This document shows positions 52,096-61,403 of a stretch of 64,000 bases of DNA, piece after piece. The notes under the pieces are model-generated. The model searched no databases. It had not been told where the DNA came from and saw nothing but the letters and a program-made list of their open reading frames with translations. Position numbers and translations under genes: made by a program. Origin of the DNA: Bacteroidales bacterium UBA4912 (GTDB taxonomy: Bacteria > Bacteroidota > Bacteroidia > Bacteroidales > Dysgonomonadaceae); NCBI GenBank assembly GCA_002398875.1, contig DHCC01000073.1:582-64581 (forward strand), read 5' to 3'. Within the stretch, counting starts at the first letter, position 1. Every line of letters starts with the position of its first letter.

Positions 52096-54096
52096 CTAAT
52101 TTCGATAATTCCTTTTTGCATTTTGTTTTGCTTGCTCACGTGCTTGCTTTTCCTGTAGTTTTTGAGCTTCAGCTAACCGTGCCATAAAACCTGATTTCTT
52201 CTTTGGTTTCTTTTTGTTTTCTTCTAGTTGAGCAAGTATCTTATCTTCATCTATAACTTTCTTCATAATAGTTGTGATTACAATTGTAATTAATGTTGAA
52301 AGAAAATAATAGTAGTTTAATCCTGAGGGATAGGAGTTTAAAAAGAAAAACATAAAAATACTCATTATCAATGGCATACTTTTCATGCCAGGCATGGTTT
52401 GCTGACCAGTATCCATAGAAGACATATTGTATTTTGTGTAAATCACGTTTGTTATTGTCATCAATAGACAGAAAATACTGATATGATTACCTAAGAATCT
52501 GGTTATAATTGGAATATTTCCACTCCATGAAATTAATGAGTCATACGTAGAGAGGTCATCAGCCCATAGGAAACTTTGCTGACGTAGCTCTATCGCTGAT
52601 GGGAAGAAGAAAAAGAGAGCAAGTAATACAGGCATCTGAATAAACATCGGCAGACAACCACTCATTGGACTTACACCTGCTTTATTATATAGTTCCATTG
52701 TCGCTTGTTGCCTTTTCATCATTATGTCTTGTTCCTGACCAGGATATTTTTTCTCTATTTCCTGAATCTGTGGACGTAATACACGCATTTTAGCCGAAGA
52801 CATATATGATTTATATGTTAACGGAGAAATAATGATTTTCACCATTAAAGTAAGTATAAGTATGATAATACCCATGCTCCAATCCAAGGAAAGGAAAAAG
52901 TTAAATACAGGTATCACAAACCATTTATTAACCCAACTAAGCCATTTATAACCAAGACTTACAATCTCCTCAAGCTCAAGCTTATCGGAATTATTTACAC
53001 CATCATCATAAGATTTTAAAGTGTTATAATGAACTGGTCCAAAGTAATAATTAAAACCGGCACTTATAAGATCGCTTTCTGTACTTATTTCAACAGGAGC
53101 CCAGACTTCTGCCTTATAGTCTTTTATATATGCTGAATCGTTAAGTAATTCAGATGAGAGTATCGTATTGCTAAAAGGTTTATCACTTATTACAATTGCA
53201 GAAAAGTACTGATCCTTGAAAGCGAACCATTTTATAGGCTCTGAAAGCTCTTTTTGATCATTTTTGGATTCACTAAGCTTTTGATCGTCCAGTCTGTCAT
53301 ATTTGTAATGTATACGTGAGTATCTATTTTCAAATGCACGTCCTTTCTCCTGTTGCCTAATTTTTTGTTCCCAATTGAGTCTGAAATTTGAAAGACTTTC
53401 AGGATGCAAACCGTTTCTCATTCCGATAATACGTATATCAAAGTCTAACATATAATCATCCTCATTTAGACTGTAGACTAAATCAATGTACTGATGAGGT
53501 GAGTGTTGTAGACGCATTATTACAGACTTACCATCTGCACTTAAGATAGGAGTAAACAATTCATTCTCAGTTGATATTCGTATACTATTACGATTGAATA
53601 ATTCCAAGTTAAACCTAGCTTCTTCGTCACTGGCAAAAAGATGTAGACTGTCTCCAGTATATCGTAAATATTCTTTCAACTGAACAGACTGGATTTTTCC
53701 GCCCAGGGTGTTTAATTTTAGTCGTATTTTTTCGTTTTCCAAAACTACAATTTCCTCCTTGGCTGTTACGATTGATGGACTTAAAATGCTGTCATCATTC
53801 AAACCTGAAGCTGATGATATTGAATCAGCTGCAAGATCAACATAAGGAGAACCTGCACTAAAAAAGTCAGAAACATTTGAACCTTTATTTATAACTGAAT
53901 TCTCATTTTGAATTGCACTGTCGTGTTGTAAATCCAACTTTGTAGAAGATTCTAAACGCTGTGATTCAATCAATTCAATAGAATCACGCAGACGTTGTTG
54001 TTCTGCTATCTGTTCCTGACTAGGTCTGTTGTATATTGTGAAAACAATAATTATCGCGGTAATCAACAGTAAACCTGTAATTGTATTTTTATCCAT
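52096..54096 (-). CDS. yidC: Membrane protein insertase YidC
   Basis: YidC inserts and folds inner-membrane proteins, alone or with Sec. The 666-residue protein has an N-terminal membrane helix, a large periplasmic beta-sandwich domain (about residues 115-380) and the conserved insertase core of five helices (SWVNKWFVIPVFNF, SPLTYKSYMSSAKMRVL, MPVLLALFFFFPSAIELR). A Lys-rich tail (KKKPKKKSG) follows, consistent with ribosome binding. It is 13 bases downstream of pyrG. Confidence 0.97.
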   Translation of the reverse strand: MDKNTITGLLLITAIIIVFTIYNRPSQEQIAEQQRLRDSIELIESQRLESSTKLDLQHDSAIQNENSVINKGSNVSDFFSAGSPYVDLAADSISSASGLNDDSILSPSIVTAKEEIVVLENEKIRLKLNTLGGKIQSVQLKEYLRYTGDSLHLFASDEEARFNLELFNRNSIRISTENELFTPILSADGKSVIMRLQHSPHQYIDLVYSLNEDDYMLDFDIRIIGMRNGLHPESLSNFRLNWEQKIRQQEKGRAFENRYSRIHYKYDRLDDQKLSESKNDQKELSEPIKWFAFKDQYFSAIVISDKPFSNTILSSELLNDSAYIKDYKAEVWAPVEISTESDLISAGFNYYFGPVHYNTLKSYDDGVNNSDKLELEEIVSLGYKWLSWVNKWFVIPVFNFFLSLDWSMGIIILILTLMVKIIISPLTYKSYMSSAKMRVLRPQIQEIEKKYPGQEQDIMMKRQQATMELYNKAGVSPMSGCLPMFIQMPVLLALFFFFPSAIELRQQSFLWADDLSTYDSLISWSGNIPIITRFLGNHISIFCLLMTITNVIYTKYNMSSMDTGQQTMPGMKSMPLIMSIFMFFFLNSYPSGLNYYYFLSTLITIVITTIMKKVIDEDKILAQLEENKKKPKKKSGFMARLAEAQKLQEKQAREQAKQNAKRNYRN

Positions 54097-54109
54097 TAAC
54101 TCCTTCTGA

Positions 54110-55729
54110 TTATTTTTTTCTAATTTCTTTTGTAAGTGCTGCTGCTGACATAAAACTCATAAACAGCGGATTTGGTGAGATGACTGTACTATTGTATTCC
54201 GGATGGAACTGAGTTCCTAAATACCACCTTAAAGCGGGTACTTCAACAATCTCTACTAGATCAGAATCGGGATTAATTCCACTACACTTCATCCCTGCTG
54301 ACTCCAAATCTGTTTTATACTTATTATTAAATTCGTATCTGTGGCGATGTCTTTCCTGAATTTTTGACTTGCCGTATGCTTTGTAAGCCAAAGAACCTTT
54401 TTTAAGAATACAATCATAAGCGCCAAGTCTCATAGAAGCGCCCATATTGGTAATATGCTTTTGCTCTTCCATCAAGTCTATGACTTTGTGTTCTGCTTTC
54501 GGGTCCATTTCTGTTGAGTTTGCATCAGTTAAATTCATCACTGAACGTGAGTACTCAATTACCATACATTGCATACCAAGACAAATACCAAAAGTAGGTA
54601 TATCATTCTCCCTTGAATATTTTAAAGCAATAAACTTCCCTTCAATTCCTCTTTGACCAAAACCGGGAGCAATTACTATTCCATCTGCATCTTTCAATAG
54701 TTCCGCTACATTTTCTTCTGTTATTTTTTCAGATTGATAAAGATCGAGAATTAATTTTCTGTCATTATAAATAGCTGCCTGTGATAAAGATTCAGTTATA
54801 GACTTATAAGCATCTGGAAGTTCAGCATATTTTCCTACTAATTTAATTCTAACATTCTTTTTAGCATCTTTTCTTTTCTGAAGAAATGCATTCCATGCTT
54901 CCATTTTTGGACTTTCACTAGGTACTAAGTTCATTTTACGAAGAACTACCTCATCCATACCCTGACGCTGCATCATAGTAGGAACTTCATAAATTGTTGA
55001 AACATCCACTGATTGCATTACTGCACCTTGCTCCACATTACAGAATAGTGCTACTTTGTCAAGTATATCTTTATTAAGTTTACGCTCAGTACGCAAAACC
55101 AGCATGTCAGGTTGAATTCCATGAGACTGTAACTCTTTAACTGAGTGCTGAGTGGGTTTTGTTTTAACTTCTCCGGCTGCTGATATATAAGGCACATAAG
55201 TAAGATGCAGACAATAACAGTTTTTTCCTAGTTCCCATTTTAACTGACGAACAGCTTCCAGGTATGGAGTAGATTCAATATCTCCTACTGTGCCACCAAT
55301 TTCAGATATAACAAAATCAAATTTGTTTTTTATTCCTAAAGATTTAATATTCCTTTTTATCTCATCAGTAATATGTGGAATAACTTGAACAGTTTTTCCA
55401 AGAAAATCACCGCGTCTCTCTTTAAGAATTACATTCTGATAAATACGACCGGTTGTAATATTATTTTCTTTAGTTGTCTGAATGTTGAGAAATCGCTCGT
55501 AGTGTCCTAAATCAAGATCTGCCTCATGTCCATCGACTGTAACATAGCATTCTCCATGTTCATAGGGATTCAGAGTTCCTGGATCAACATTAATATAAGG
55601 GTCAAACTTTTGTATTGTTACCTTGTATCCTCTTGCCTGCAATAACTTACCGAGTGACGATGCAATTATACCCTTCCCTAAGGAAGAAACAACGCCTCCG
55701 GTTACAAATATGTACTTTGTATCAGCCAC
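54110..55729 (-). CDS. pyrG: CTP synthase PyrG
   Basis: PyrG aminates UTP to CTP with glutamine and ATP. The 539-residue protein has the synthetase domain with GGVVSSLGKGI at residues 11-21 and the C-terminal glutamine amidotransferase domain with its Cys in FGICLGMQCM and the HPEYNS segment carrying the His/Glu pair. It is transcribed with yidC. A -7 element lies 34 bases upstream. Confidence 0.98.
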   Translation of the reverse strand: MADTKYIFVTGGVVSSLGKGIIASSLGKLLQARGYKVTIQKFDPYINVDPGTLNPYEHGECYVTVDGHEADLDLGHYERFLNIQTTKENNITTGRIYQNVILKERRGDFLGKTVQVIPHITDEIKRNIKSLGIKNKFDFVISEIGGTVGDIESTPYLEAVRQLKWELGKNCYCLHLTYVPYISAAGEVKTKPTQHSVKELQSHGIQPDMLVLRTERKLNKDILDKVALFCNVEQGAVMQSVDVSTIYEVPTMMQRQGMDEVVLRKMNLVPSESPKMEAWNAFLQKRKDAKKNVRIKLVGKYAELPDAYKSITESLSQAAIYNDRKLILDLYQSEKITEENVAELLKDADGIVIAPGFGQRGIEGKFIALKYSRENDIPTFGICLGMQCMVIEYSRSVMNLTDANSTEMDPKAEHKVIDLMEEQKHITNMGASMRLGAYDCILKKGSLAYKAYGKSKIQERHRHRYEFNNKYKTDLESAGMKCSGINPDSDLVEIVEVPALRWYLGTQFHPEYNSTVISPNPLFMSFMSAAALTKEIRKK

Positions 55730-55762
55730 GATTATGATGAATTATTATTATTTTAAAAGATG

Positions 55763-55770
55763 CAAATGTA
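55763..55770 (-). promoter_or_regulatory. -7 element of pyrG-yidC
   Basis: Exact TAnnTTTG on the minus strand. A TTG at 55787-55785 is closer than the usual -33 spacing. Confidence 0.45.
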
Positions 55771-55863
55771 CACATTTTTTAGAACAATGAATAAGGATAC
55801 TTTGTCAATGTTCCAATATTAAATGGTAATATCATTAAGAAAAGTCAAACTATCTATTAAAAA

Positions 55864-56535
55864 TCACATTGGAATCAGATTCATATCTTCACATCGCATT
55901 ATTTTACCTGGAAAAGCCTGAACTATGGAATAGTTGTGGGTAGACATTATAACCGCTGTACCCCGATCTGATATATCCTGAAGAAGTGAAACAATCTGAC
56001 TTCCTGTTTCCGGATCAAGATTGCCTGTTGGTTCATCTGCTAAAATTAGAGCAGGCGAATTAAGTAAGGCTCTTGCAATTACAATTCTCTGCTGTTCGCC
56101 TCCAGATAATTCATGAGGCATTTTATAAGCTTTATTTTGCATCCCGACCATTATCAATACTTCATTTATGCGATCTTTAATTTCAAGCTTATTTTTCCAG
56201 TCTGTTGCCCTGAGAACGAACTCAAGGTTTTTCTCTACAGTACGATCTATCAAAAGCTGAAAATCCTGAAATACTATCCCTATCTTCCTTCTTAGAAAAG
56301 GCACAAGTCTTCGCTTAATTGTTGCAAGTTCATAGTCAAAAACACGTGCGCTACCTTGTTCAATAGGTAATTCAGCATACATGCTTTTCATGAGCGTACT
56401 CTTGCCTGATCCTACTTTTCCAATTATATACAAAAAGTCACCTCTGTTTACTGTTAGATTGACATTGCGAAGTATAATATTCTCTTCGCGGTTTAATTGT
56501 ACGTTAGAATAGTTTACTATTTGTTCTTTAATCAT
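55864..56535 (-). CDS. ftsE: FtsE-type ABC transporter ATPase
   Basis: A 223-residue ATPase. Walker A GKVGSGKS is at residues 39-46, the signature LSGGEQQRIVIARALL near 142 and Walker B LILADEPTGNLD follow. The sequence fits FtsE, which with FtsX controls peptidoglycan hydrolases at the division site. No ftsX is adjacent, as I recall is usual in Bacteroidetes. Its start overlaps the stop of the DUF4870 gene by one base, so the two are coupled. A LolD-type role is the main alternative. Confidence 0.88.
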   Translation of the reverse strand: MIKEQIVNYSNVQLNREENIILRNVNLTVNRGDFLYIIGKVGSGKSTLMKSMYAELPIEQGSARVFDYELATIKRRLVPFLRRKIGIVFQDFQLLIDRTVEKNLEFVLRATDWKNKLEIKDRINEVLIMVGMQNKAYKMPHELSGGEQQRIVIARALLNSPALILADEPTGNLDPETGSQIVSLLQDISDRGTAVIMSTHNYSIVQAFPGKIMRCEDMNLIPM

Positions 56536-56996
56536 TATTTAATGAATTGTATTGTCAACGGATATTTCCAGTATTCACCGTTGTTGGCTTTTACTGTAGC
56601 TATAATTACAAATATTATATACAATATCCCGATAATTATTGCAACAGGAATTCCAATTATTGTGATTGTAGCCACTGCTGCATATATTGCAAAACTTATC
56701 ATGAAATTAAGAATATTCTTACCGTGCAGATCAACATTTGCATTGTTATCCTTGTTGGTAATCCACATAAGTATAGGAACTATAAAACCTGCAAGCGGAA
56801 TTAAGACTCCTGCAAACTGAGTAAGGTGCATCAACATAATGTATGTATTTTCCATCATGCCGAATAAAGGTTTCTTTCCTACGTTAAAAGAATTATTATC
56901 ATTAAGAATTTTTTCTTTCTCTCGTTGATATTCTTCCTCTGTAATACTCCCTTTTTCTCTTAATTCGTCTAAAATCTTTAAATCTTCATATTTCAT
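56535..56996 (-). CDS. DUF4870 membrane protein with SHOCT-like N-terminus
   Basis: A 153-residue protein. The first 35 residues (LKILDELREKGSITEEEYQR) form a short SHOCT-like oligomerisation helix pair. Three or four membrane segments of DUF4870 follow (LTQFAGVLIPLAGFIVPILM and AVATITIIGIPVAIIIGILY). The role is unknown. Coupling by a one-base overlap with ftsE suggests co-expression with cell-division ABC ATPase. Confidence 0.85.
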   Translation of the reverse strand: MKYEDLKILDELREKGSITEEEYQREKEKILNDNNSFNVGKKPLFGMMENTYIMLMHLTQFAGVLIPLAGFIVPILMWITNKDNNANVDLHGKNILNFMISFAIYAAVATITIIGIPVAIIIGILYIIFVIIATVKANNGEYWKYPLTIQFIK

Positions 56997-57016
56997 AATA
57001 CAAAATTTTATTGAAC

Positions 57017-57024
57017 CAAAAATA
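57017..57024 (-). promoter_or_regulatory. -7 element of the DUF4870-ftsE pair
   Basis: Exact TAnnTTTG on the minus strand, 21 bases upstream of the DUF4870 start. Confidence 0.45.
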
Positions 57025-57033
57025 AGTAAGATG

Positions 57034-57633
57034 TTATAGCGTATTTTGAAGTGACTGATCTATTATTTCAACCAACCGGTTAAATTCTTCTTCTTCAAAC
57101 AGTCGTGTTAACATAATAATTTTGCCATCTCTGTCAATTATTACATTACGTGTTATCCCGGCATCTGGCTCAGCATATAAACTAAAAATATCGGCTTCAG
57201 GATCAAGTCCAATCGGATAAGTAACTTTTGTAGCCTTAATAAGCTCCTCAATTTTTTCAACTGGCTCTTCTCTGTCAATTCCAAAAAGCTCAAATTCAGG
57301 ATTATCTTTGTGTCTTTGCCATATTCTTGATTCAATATATGGCATCTCCTTTCTGCAAACACCACACCAACTGGCAGTGAATTGAAGCATTACCACCTTA
57401 CCGCGAAGTGATGATAGATTTACAATGCTGCCATCAGGCATTTGCATTTCAAAATCAGGTGCTATATCCCCCACTTTTACCAAAAACTGATAATCTTCCG
57501 CTTTTTCTGTCGGTTCAACTGTAGTCGATGATTCTTGAGTATCTGATTCACCGATGTCTGATTTTCTCTGTGAAGAGCTTCCACATGAAACCAACAACAT
57601 TGTAATAAAACAGATAAGTAAATTTTTAACCAT
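57034..57633 (-). CDS. TlpA/ResA-like thioredoxin-fold lipoprotein
   Basis: A 199-residue lipoprotein (Cys17 in LLVSC) with a thioredoxin-like domain in residues 52-195. The redox pair is Cys90 and Cys93 in ASWCGVCRKEM. GDIAPDFEMQMPDGS and VVMLQFTASW are typical of TlpA/ResA proteins, which reduce disulfides in the periplasm or on envelope proteins. A Ser/Thr/Glu linker of about 35 residues follows the lipid anchor. It has its own promoter. Confidence 0.92.
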   Translation of the reverse strand: MVKNLLICFITMLLVSCGSSSQRKSDIGESDTQESSTTVEPTEKAEDYQFLVKVGDIAPDFEMQMPDGSIVNLSSLRGKVVMLQFTASWCGVCRKEMPYIESRIWQRHKDNPEFELFGIDREEPVEKIEELIKATKVTYPIGLDPEADIFSLYAEPDAGITRNVIIDRDGKIIMLTRLFEEEEFNRLVEIIDQSLQNTL

Positions 57634-57649
57634 AATATACTATTTTACA

Positions 57650-57657
57650 CAAAGATA
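57650..57657 (-). promoter_or_regulatory. -7 element of the TlpA-like gene
   Basis: Exact TAnnTTTG on the minus strand, 17 bases upstream of the start codon. Confidence 0.45.
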
Positions 57658-57671
57658 TATTTTTTCCTGTA

Positions 57672-58055
57672 TTATCTTCTTCGGCAAAGTAAAATAATCG
57701 CAAATACAGTTGCAACAAATGACCCTAAAATATCTGCTATCCAATCCATTAATTCAGCACTACGGGAGGAGAAGAAATACATCTGGAGCAACTCTATAAT
57801 ACCACCGTAAATAACGGGTACTAAAAATCCCCAAAACAACCATCGAATAAAAGGAGGATTGTTATTGTGCATTTTATAGTAATCATACAACGAGACTGTA
57901 GATAACAGAAAAAACATTCCAAAATGTACAACCTTGTCCCATGGAATTCCCGCTGGCATTTCGGGGACCTGATCTGAAGGAATTAAACAGGTGCCAATAA
58001 AAATTAAAAGACCTATTATTAAGGGTAATAAAGTGTAACGTAGAAGGGTGTTCAT
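57672..58055 (-). CDS. VanZ-like family membrane protein
   Basis: A 127-residue protein with four membrane segments, matching VanZ-like proteins: GIPWDKVVHFGMFFLL, then YGGIIELLQMYFFSSRSAEL and MDWIADILGSFVATV. VanZ was named for low-level teicoplanin resistance, but most family members have no proven role and sequence alone does not support a resistance function here. It has its own promoter. Confidence 0.88.
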   Translation of the reverse strand: MNTLLRYTLLPLIIGLLIFIGTCLIPSDQVPEMPAGIPWDKVVHFGMFFLLSTVSLYDYYKMHNNNPPFIRWLFWGFLVPVIYGGIIELLQMYFFSSRSAELMDWIADILGSFVATVFAIILLCRRR

Positions 58056-58085
58056 ATTTGAATTTTAAAACTCTTTGGCTGATTG

Positions 58086-58093
58086 CAAAGATA
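58086..58093 (-). promoter_or_regulatory. -7 element of the VanZ-like gene
   Basis: Exact TAnnTTTG on the minus strand, 31 bases upstream of the ATG at 58055. Confidence 0.5.
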
Positions 58094-58260
58094 ATATCAT
58101 TTTAATTTATTGTAATATATAATCTTAATTACATCCAATATTTATAAACATATAACTAAAAGAAACTACTGATTTAAGGAAAAATTTGTTCCTTTGTCTA
58201 AATAAGAACTGAAGCTGTTGCAACACATTCACAAGACTACAAATTAATTTTATTAGTAAA

Positions 58261-59973
58261 ATGAGAAAATATATTCTTTTAATTTTGTTCGGTATCACTG
58301 CAATACAAATTTCGGCACAAACAACAACACCCGGACAAAATCAACGTTATTTCGATATCAACAAAAACATTGATATTTTTAATTCTGTTTTAAGAGAACT
58401 AGACATGTTTTATGTGGATAGTATAGAAGTTGATAATCTTGTACAGGGAACAATAGAGAATATGTTGTCCCGGCTTGACCCATATACTGAATATTATTCT
58501 GAAGAGAACATAGGAGTGTTGCAATTTATGACTACAGGAGAATATGCCGGTATCGGAGCTATTATTTCTTATAAAGATGGTCATGTAATTATTAACGAAC
58601 CTTATGAAGGTATGCCGGCTGCAAAAGCAGGATTAAAGGCAGGTGACGCTATACTTGAAATAGATGGTGAAGATGTGCGTAAATCTTCAGTAAAAGAAGT
58701 TAGCGATAAATTAAAAGGAACTCCTGGCACTACCATTCAACTTCTCATTGACAGACCCGGGGAAAAAGAAAACATCACATTAAATATTTTACGCGAAAAA
58801 ATTGAAATGGACCCTGTTACGTATTCTGATATATTTAATGATAATATTGGATATTTTCATTTTGGCAGTTTCACTTCCGGTAGTTCTGATAGAGTAAAAG
58901 AGACTGTGCAAGAACTGAAAAATAAAGGGGCTACTTCTTTAATTATGGATCTGCGAGGTAATGGAGGTGGAATACTTGAAGAAGCTGTTAACGTAGTTAA
59001 TCTATTTGTACCTAAAGGTGAGGAAATTGTATCAACAAAAGGTAAGGTAACTCAATGGGACAGAAGTTATTTTACTCAGGAGCAACCACTAGACGAAATA
59101 ATCCCTATAGTTGTACTTATTGACACTGGTTCTGCTTCTGCATCTGAAATTGTTGCAGGTGGTATGCAGGATCTTGATCGTGCAGTACTTATCGGTAATC
59201 GCTCATTCGGAAAAGGCTTGGTTCAAACACCGCGTAATCTTCCTTATGGAGGAAACATGAAAATCACAACTTCCAAATATTACATACCTAGTGGACGAGG
59301 TATACAGTCCCTTGATTATTCTCATCGAAATCCTGATGGCAGTGTTGCACGTGTGCCTGATTCATTAACAAACATATTTTATACCAGAAACGGACGGATA
59401 GTTCGTGACGGAGGAGGCATAACTCCTGATTTAACAATACCTCAGGATGCAGGTGGCACAATTGCTTTTTACCTTATGAATGATAACGTAATTTTTGACT
59501 TTGTTACCAATTGGGTACTAACTCATGACAGCATTTCTCCTCCGGATAAATTTGTTTTATCTGATGATGACTATAACTCCTTTAAGAATTTTGTCGAAAC
59601 TAAGGATTTTGAGTATGACAAGTTGAGTGAAAGGTCGTTAAATCAATTAAAGAGTATAATGGAATTTGAGGGTTATTTAGATGTGGCAGCTGAAGAGTTT
59701 AAAGCTCTTGAAGCTAAACTACATCCAAATCTTGATAGAGACCTTGAACTATTTAAAGATCAAATTAAAGATATGATAGAATCTGAAATAGTTCAGCGTT
59801 ATTATTACAAGAAAGGGGTACTTTTACATCAATTAGCAGGTGACAAAGTATTTGAAAAAGCAGTTGAAGTTCTTAAAAACCCTGAGGTTTATGACTCAAT
59901 ACTAATTTCTATACCAGATAATATATCCCCTGCAGAAGAAATCAAAAAGAATCTTGAAAACCGTTACTCATAG
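58261..59973 (+). CDS. C-terminal processing peptidase CtpA/Prc (S41)
   Basis: A 570-residue exported serine protease. The signal peptide ends at ISAQ, a helical N-terminal domain follows, then a PDZ domain at about residues 95-180 (GMPAAKAGLKAGDAILEIDG) and the S41 core. The catalytic serine is within GSASASE (residues 290-296), the lysine is Lys318 in FGKG. A C-terminal helical region of about 150 residues follows. Such proteases trim or degrade periplasmic proteins from the C-terminus. MgtC lies 56 bases downstream. Confidence 0.95.
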   Translation: MRKYILLILFGITAIQISAQTTTPGQNQRYFDINKNIDIFNSVLRELDMFYVDSIEVDNLVQGTIENMLSRLDPYTEYYSEENIGVLQFMTTGEYAGIGAIISYKDGHVIINEPYEGMPAAKAGLKAGDAILEIDGEDVRKSSVKEVSDKLKGTPGTTIQLLIDRPGEKENITLNILREKIEMDPVTYSDIFNDNIGYFHFGSFTSGSSDRVKETVQELKNKGATSLIMDLRGNGGGILEEAVNVVNLFVPKGEEIVSTKGKVTQWDRSYFTQEQPLDEIIPIVVLIDTGSASASEIVAGGMQDLDRAVLIGNRSFGKGLVQTPRNLPYGGNMKITTSKYYIPSGRGIQSLDYSHRNPDGSVARVPDSLTNIFYTRNGRIVRDGGGITPDLTIPQDAGGTIAFYLMNDNVIFDFVTNWVLTHDSISPPDKFVLSDDDYNSFKNFVETKDFEYDKLSERSLNQLKSIMEFEGYLDVAAEEFKALEAKLHPNLDRDLELFKDQIKDMIESEIVQRYYYKKGVLLHQLAGDKVFEKAVEVLKNPEVYDSILISIPDNISPAEEIKKNLENRYS

Positions 59974-60029
59974 AATTGGTTATAATTTGTAAAAAATAGT
60001 TTAAATTGTTTCTAATAAACACTTAGTCT

Positions 60030-60494
60030 ATGTTCCCATCAGAATTTCTACTAGGATTATTGGCTGCTTCTGTTGCAGGTGGCGCAGTGGGTATTGAGCG
60101 TGAGACAAGTAACAAAAGTGCAGGATTAAGAACCAATATGCTTGTAGCTGTAGGCTCTTCTGTATTTGTAATGATTTCAACCAACCTTTTGGAAGGAAGT
60201 GAAACTGGAGACCCCTCACGTGTAATGGGACAAATCGTTACAGGTATAGGTTTCCTTGGCGCAGGCGTTATTCTTCACAGGGGAACAAATGTAAAAGGAT
60301 TGACCACTGCTGCCACTATCTGGTGCAGCGCTGCGCTTGGCTGTCTGGCAGGGTTTGGTTTATACTGGGAGCTTGCGGCTACGACTGTATTGATTATTAT
60401 AATCAATACACTCCTGAGAAGAACAGATTCCTTATTTAATATAAAGAAGAAAAATAATGATAAAACGGGCGAAAATAGTAAAAACTTCGAATGA
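60030..60494 (+). CDS. MgtC/SapB family membrane protein
   Basis: A 154-residue inner-membrane protein with four to five helices: GAVGIERETSNKSAGLRTN, then VGSSVFVMIS and QIVTGIGFLGAGVILHRG. These are the conserved MgtC/SapB N-terminal domain. The soluble C-terminal ACT-like domain of Salmonella MgtC is missing, as is usual for the short SapB form, so a role in magnesium limitation cannot be assumed. It converges with the DUF1460 gene with 12 bases between. Confidence 0.92.
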   Translation: MFPSEFLLGLLAASVAGGAVGIERETSNKSAGLRTNMLVAVGSSVFVMISTNLLEGSETGDPSRVMGQIVTGIGFLGAGVILHRGTNVKGLTTAATIWCSAALGCLAGFGLYWELAATTVLIIIINTLLRRTDSLFNIKKKNNDKTGENSKNFE

Positions 60495-60506
60495 AATAAT
60501 AAGTGA

Positions 60507-61379
60507 TTATAATACTTTTGCTATAATAACGCCTGTGCATGATTTCCTGCCAATACAATAATCACTTAGTGTTTGTTCATCGATAATTATTTCGTTTATT
60601 ACAGAAGATGCATGAATAAATTTTAGTTTTCCATCATTTCTGAATGCAAAACCCGCATGTGTTACATCAAGTCCTTCTATGTTTGTTGTAAAGCCAACTA
60701 CCGACATGTGGGGTATCAGAGGTTCAGTAATTGCTATTTTCTCTTTTGGAAGATAATAAAATCCCTCTCTGCTGTTTATTTGATTTTCAACTTTGACAAT
60801 TTCATTAAATATATTATCATCACTTTTTATCTGGTTATAAGAACTGCGATGCTCAGACATGAAATTTATAACTTTATCATCTTTTTCACCACCTATTTCC
60901 TCGGATAAGTTTTCTAGAATTCCTTTCTTGCTATTATCAAACATCCAGTCTGTTGTATAATGCAAACGTGATTGATAACCTAATATTTCGTTTCCCCTAT
61001 ATCTGATTAACTGCAATTTATCGATGAAAGTATCAAAATCAGGCTCTTCTGTTTTAACTGTCAGAGTCAATGCAATTACTGTTTCCACATAAGTAAAACA
61101 GTCAAATTCACGTAGATTTACAGTCAAGAACTCAAAATCGGAATAATCCAGAGTATGTGACATGTATGGTTTTCCAAGAAAATATGTAGCAGTTTTTTCT
61201 AGTATTACATCTTTAGATTCAGATCTCCATGGCTTAATATACTCAATATAATTATTAAAAATCTGTCTATCTTCTGGAATAGCTATAACTTTTGTTTGAG
61301 ATGATAAATTACTTGAAAATGTAATGAATGCTAATACCAGAATAGTTGCTTTCCTTCTTAAATCAAATATTTTTCCCAC
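60507..61379 (-). CDS. DUF1460 exported amidase-like protein
   Basis: A 290-residue protein with a signal sequence and the DUF1460 domain. Structures of this family that I recall resemble NlpC/P60-type cysteine amidases acting on peptidoglycan fragments. The likely nucleophile is Cys94 in REFDCFTYVETV and the His is in VTHAGFAF. The last 60 residues include IHASSVINEIIIDEQTL. It is the third gene behind slyD and aroC, spaced 24 bases from aroC. Confidence 0.88.
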   Translation of the reverse strand: MGKIFDLRRKATILVLAFITFSSNLSSQTKVIAIPEDRQIFNNYIEYIKPWRSESKDVILEKTATYFLGKPYMSHTLDYSDFEFLTVNLREFDCFTYVETVIALTLTVKTEEPDFDTFIDKLQLIRYRGNEILGYQSRLHYTTDWMFDNSKKGILENLSEEIGGEKDDKVINFMSEHRSSYNQIKSDDNIFNEIVKVENQINSREGFYYLPKEKIAITEPLIPHMSVVGFTTNIEGLDVTHAGFAFRNDGKLKFIHASSVINEIIIDEQTLSDYCIGRKSCTGVIIAKVL

Positions 61380-61403
61380 GATTGTTAATAATGAATGGCA
61401 GTT

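Noticed and set aside
57672..58055. Glycopeptide resistance from the VanZ family name
   Set aside because: A single VanZ-like membrane protein without van ligase or dehydrogenase genes gives no support for resistance.
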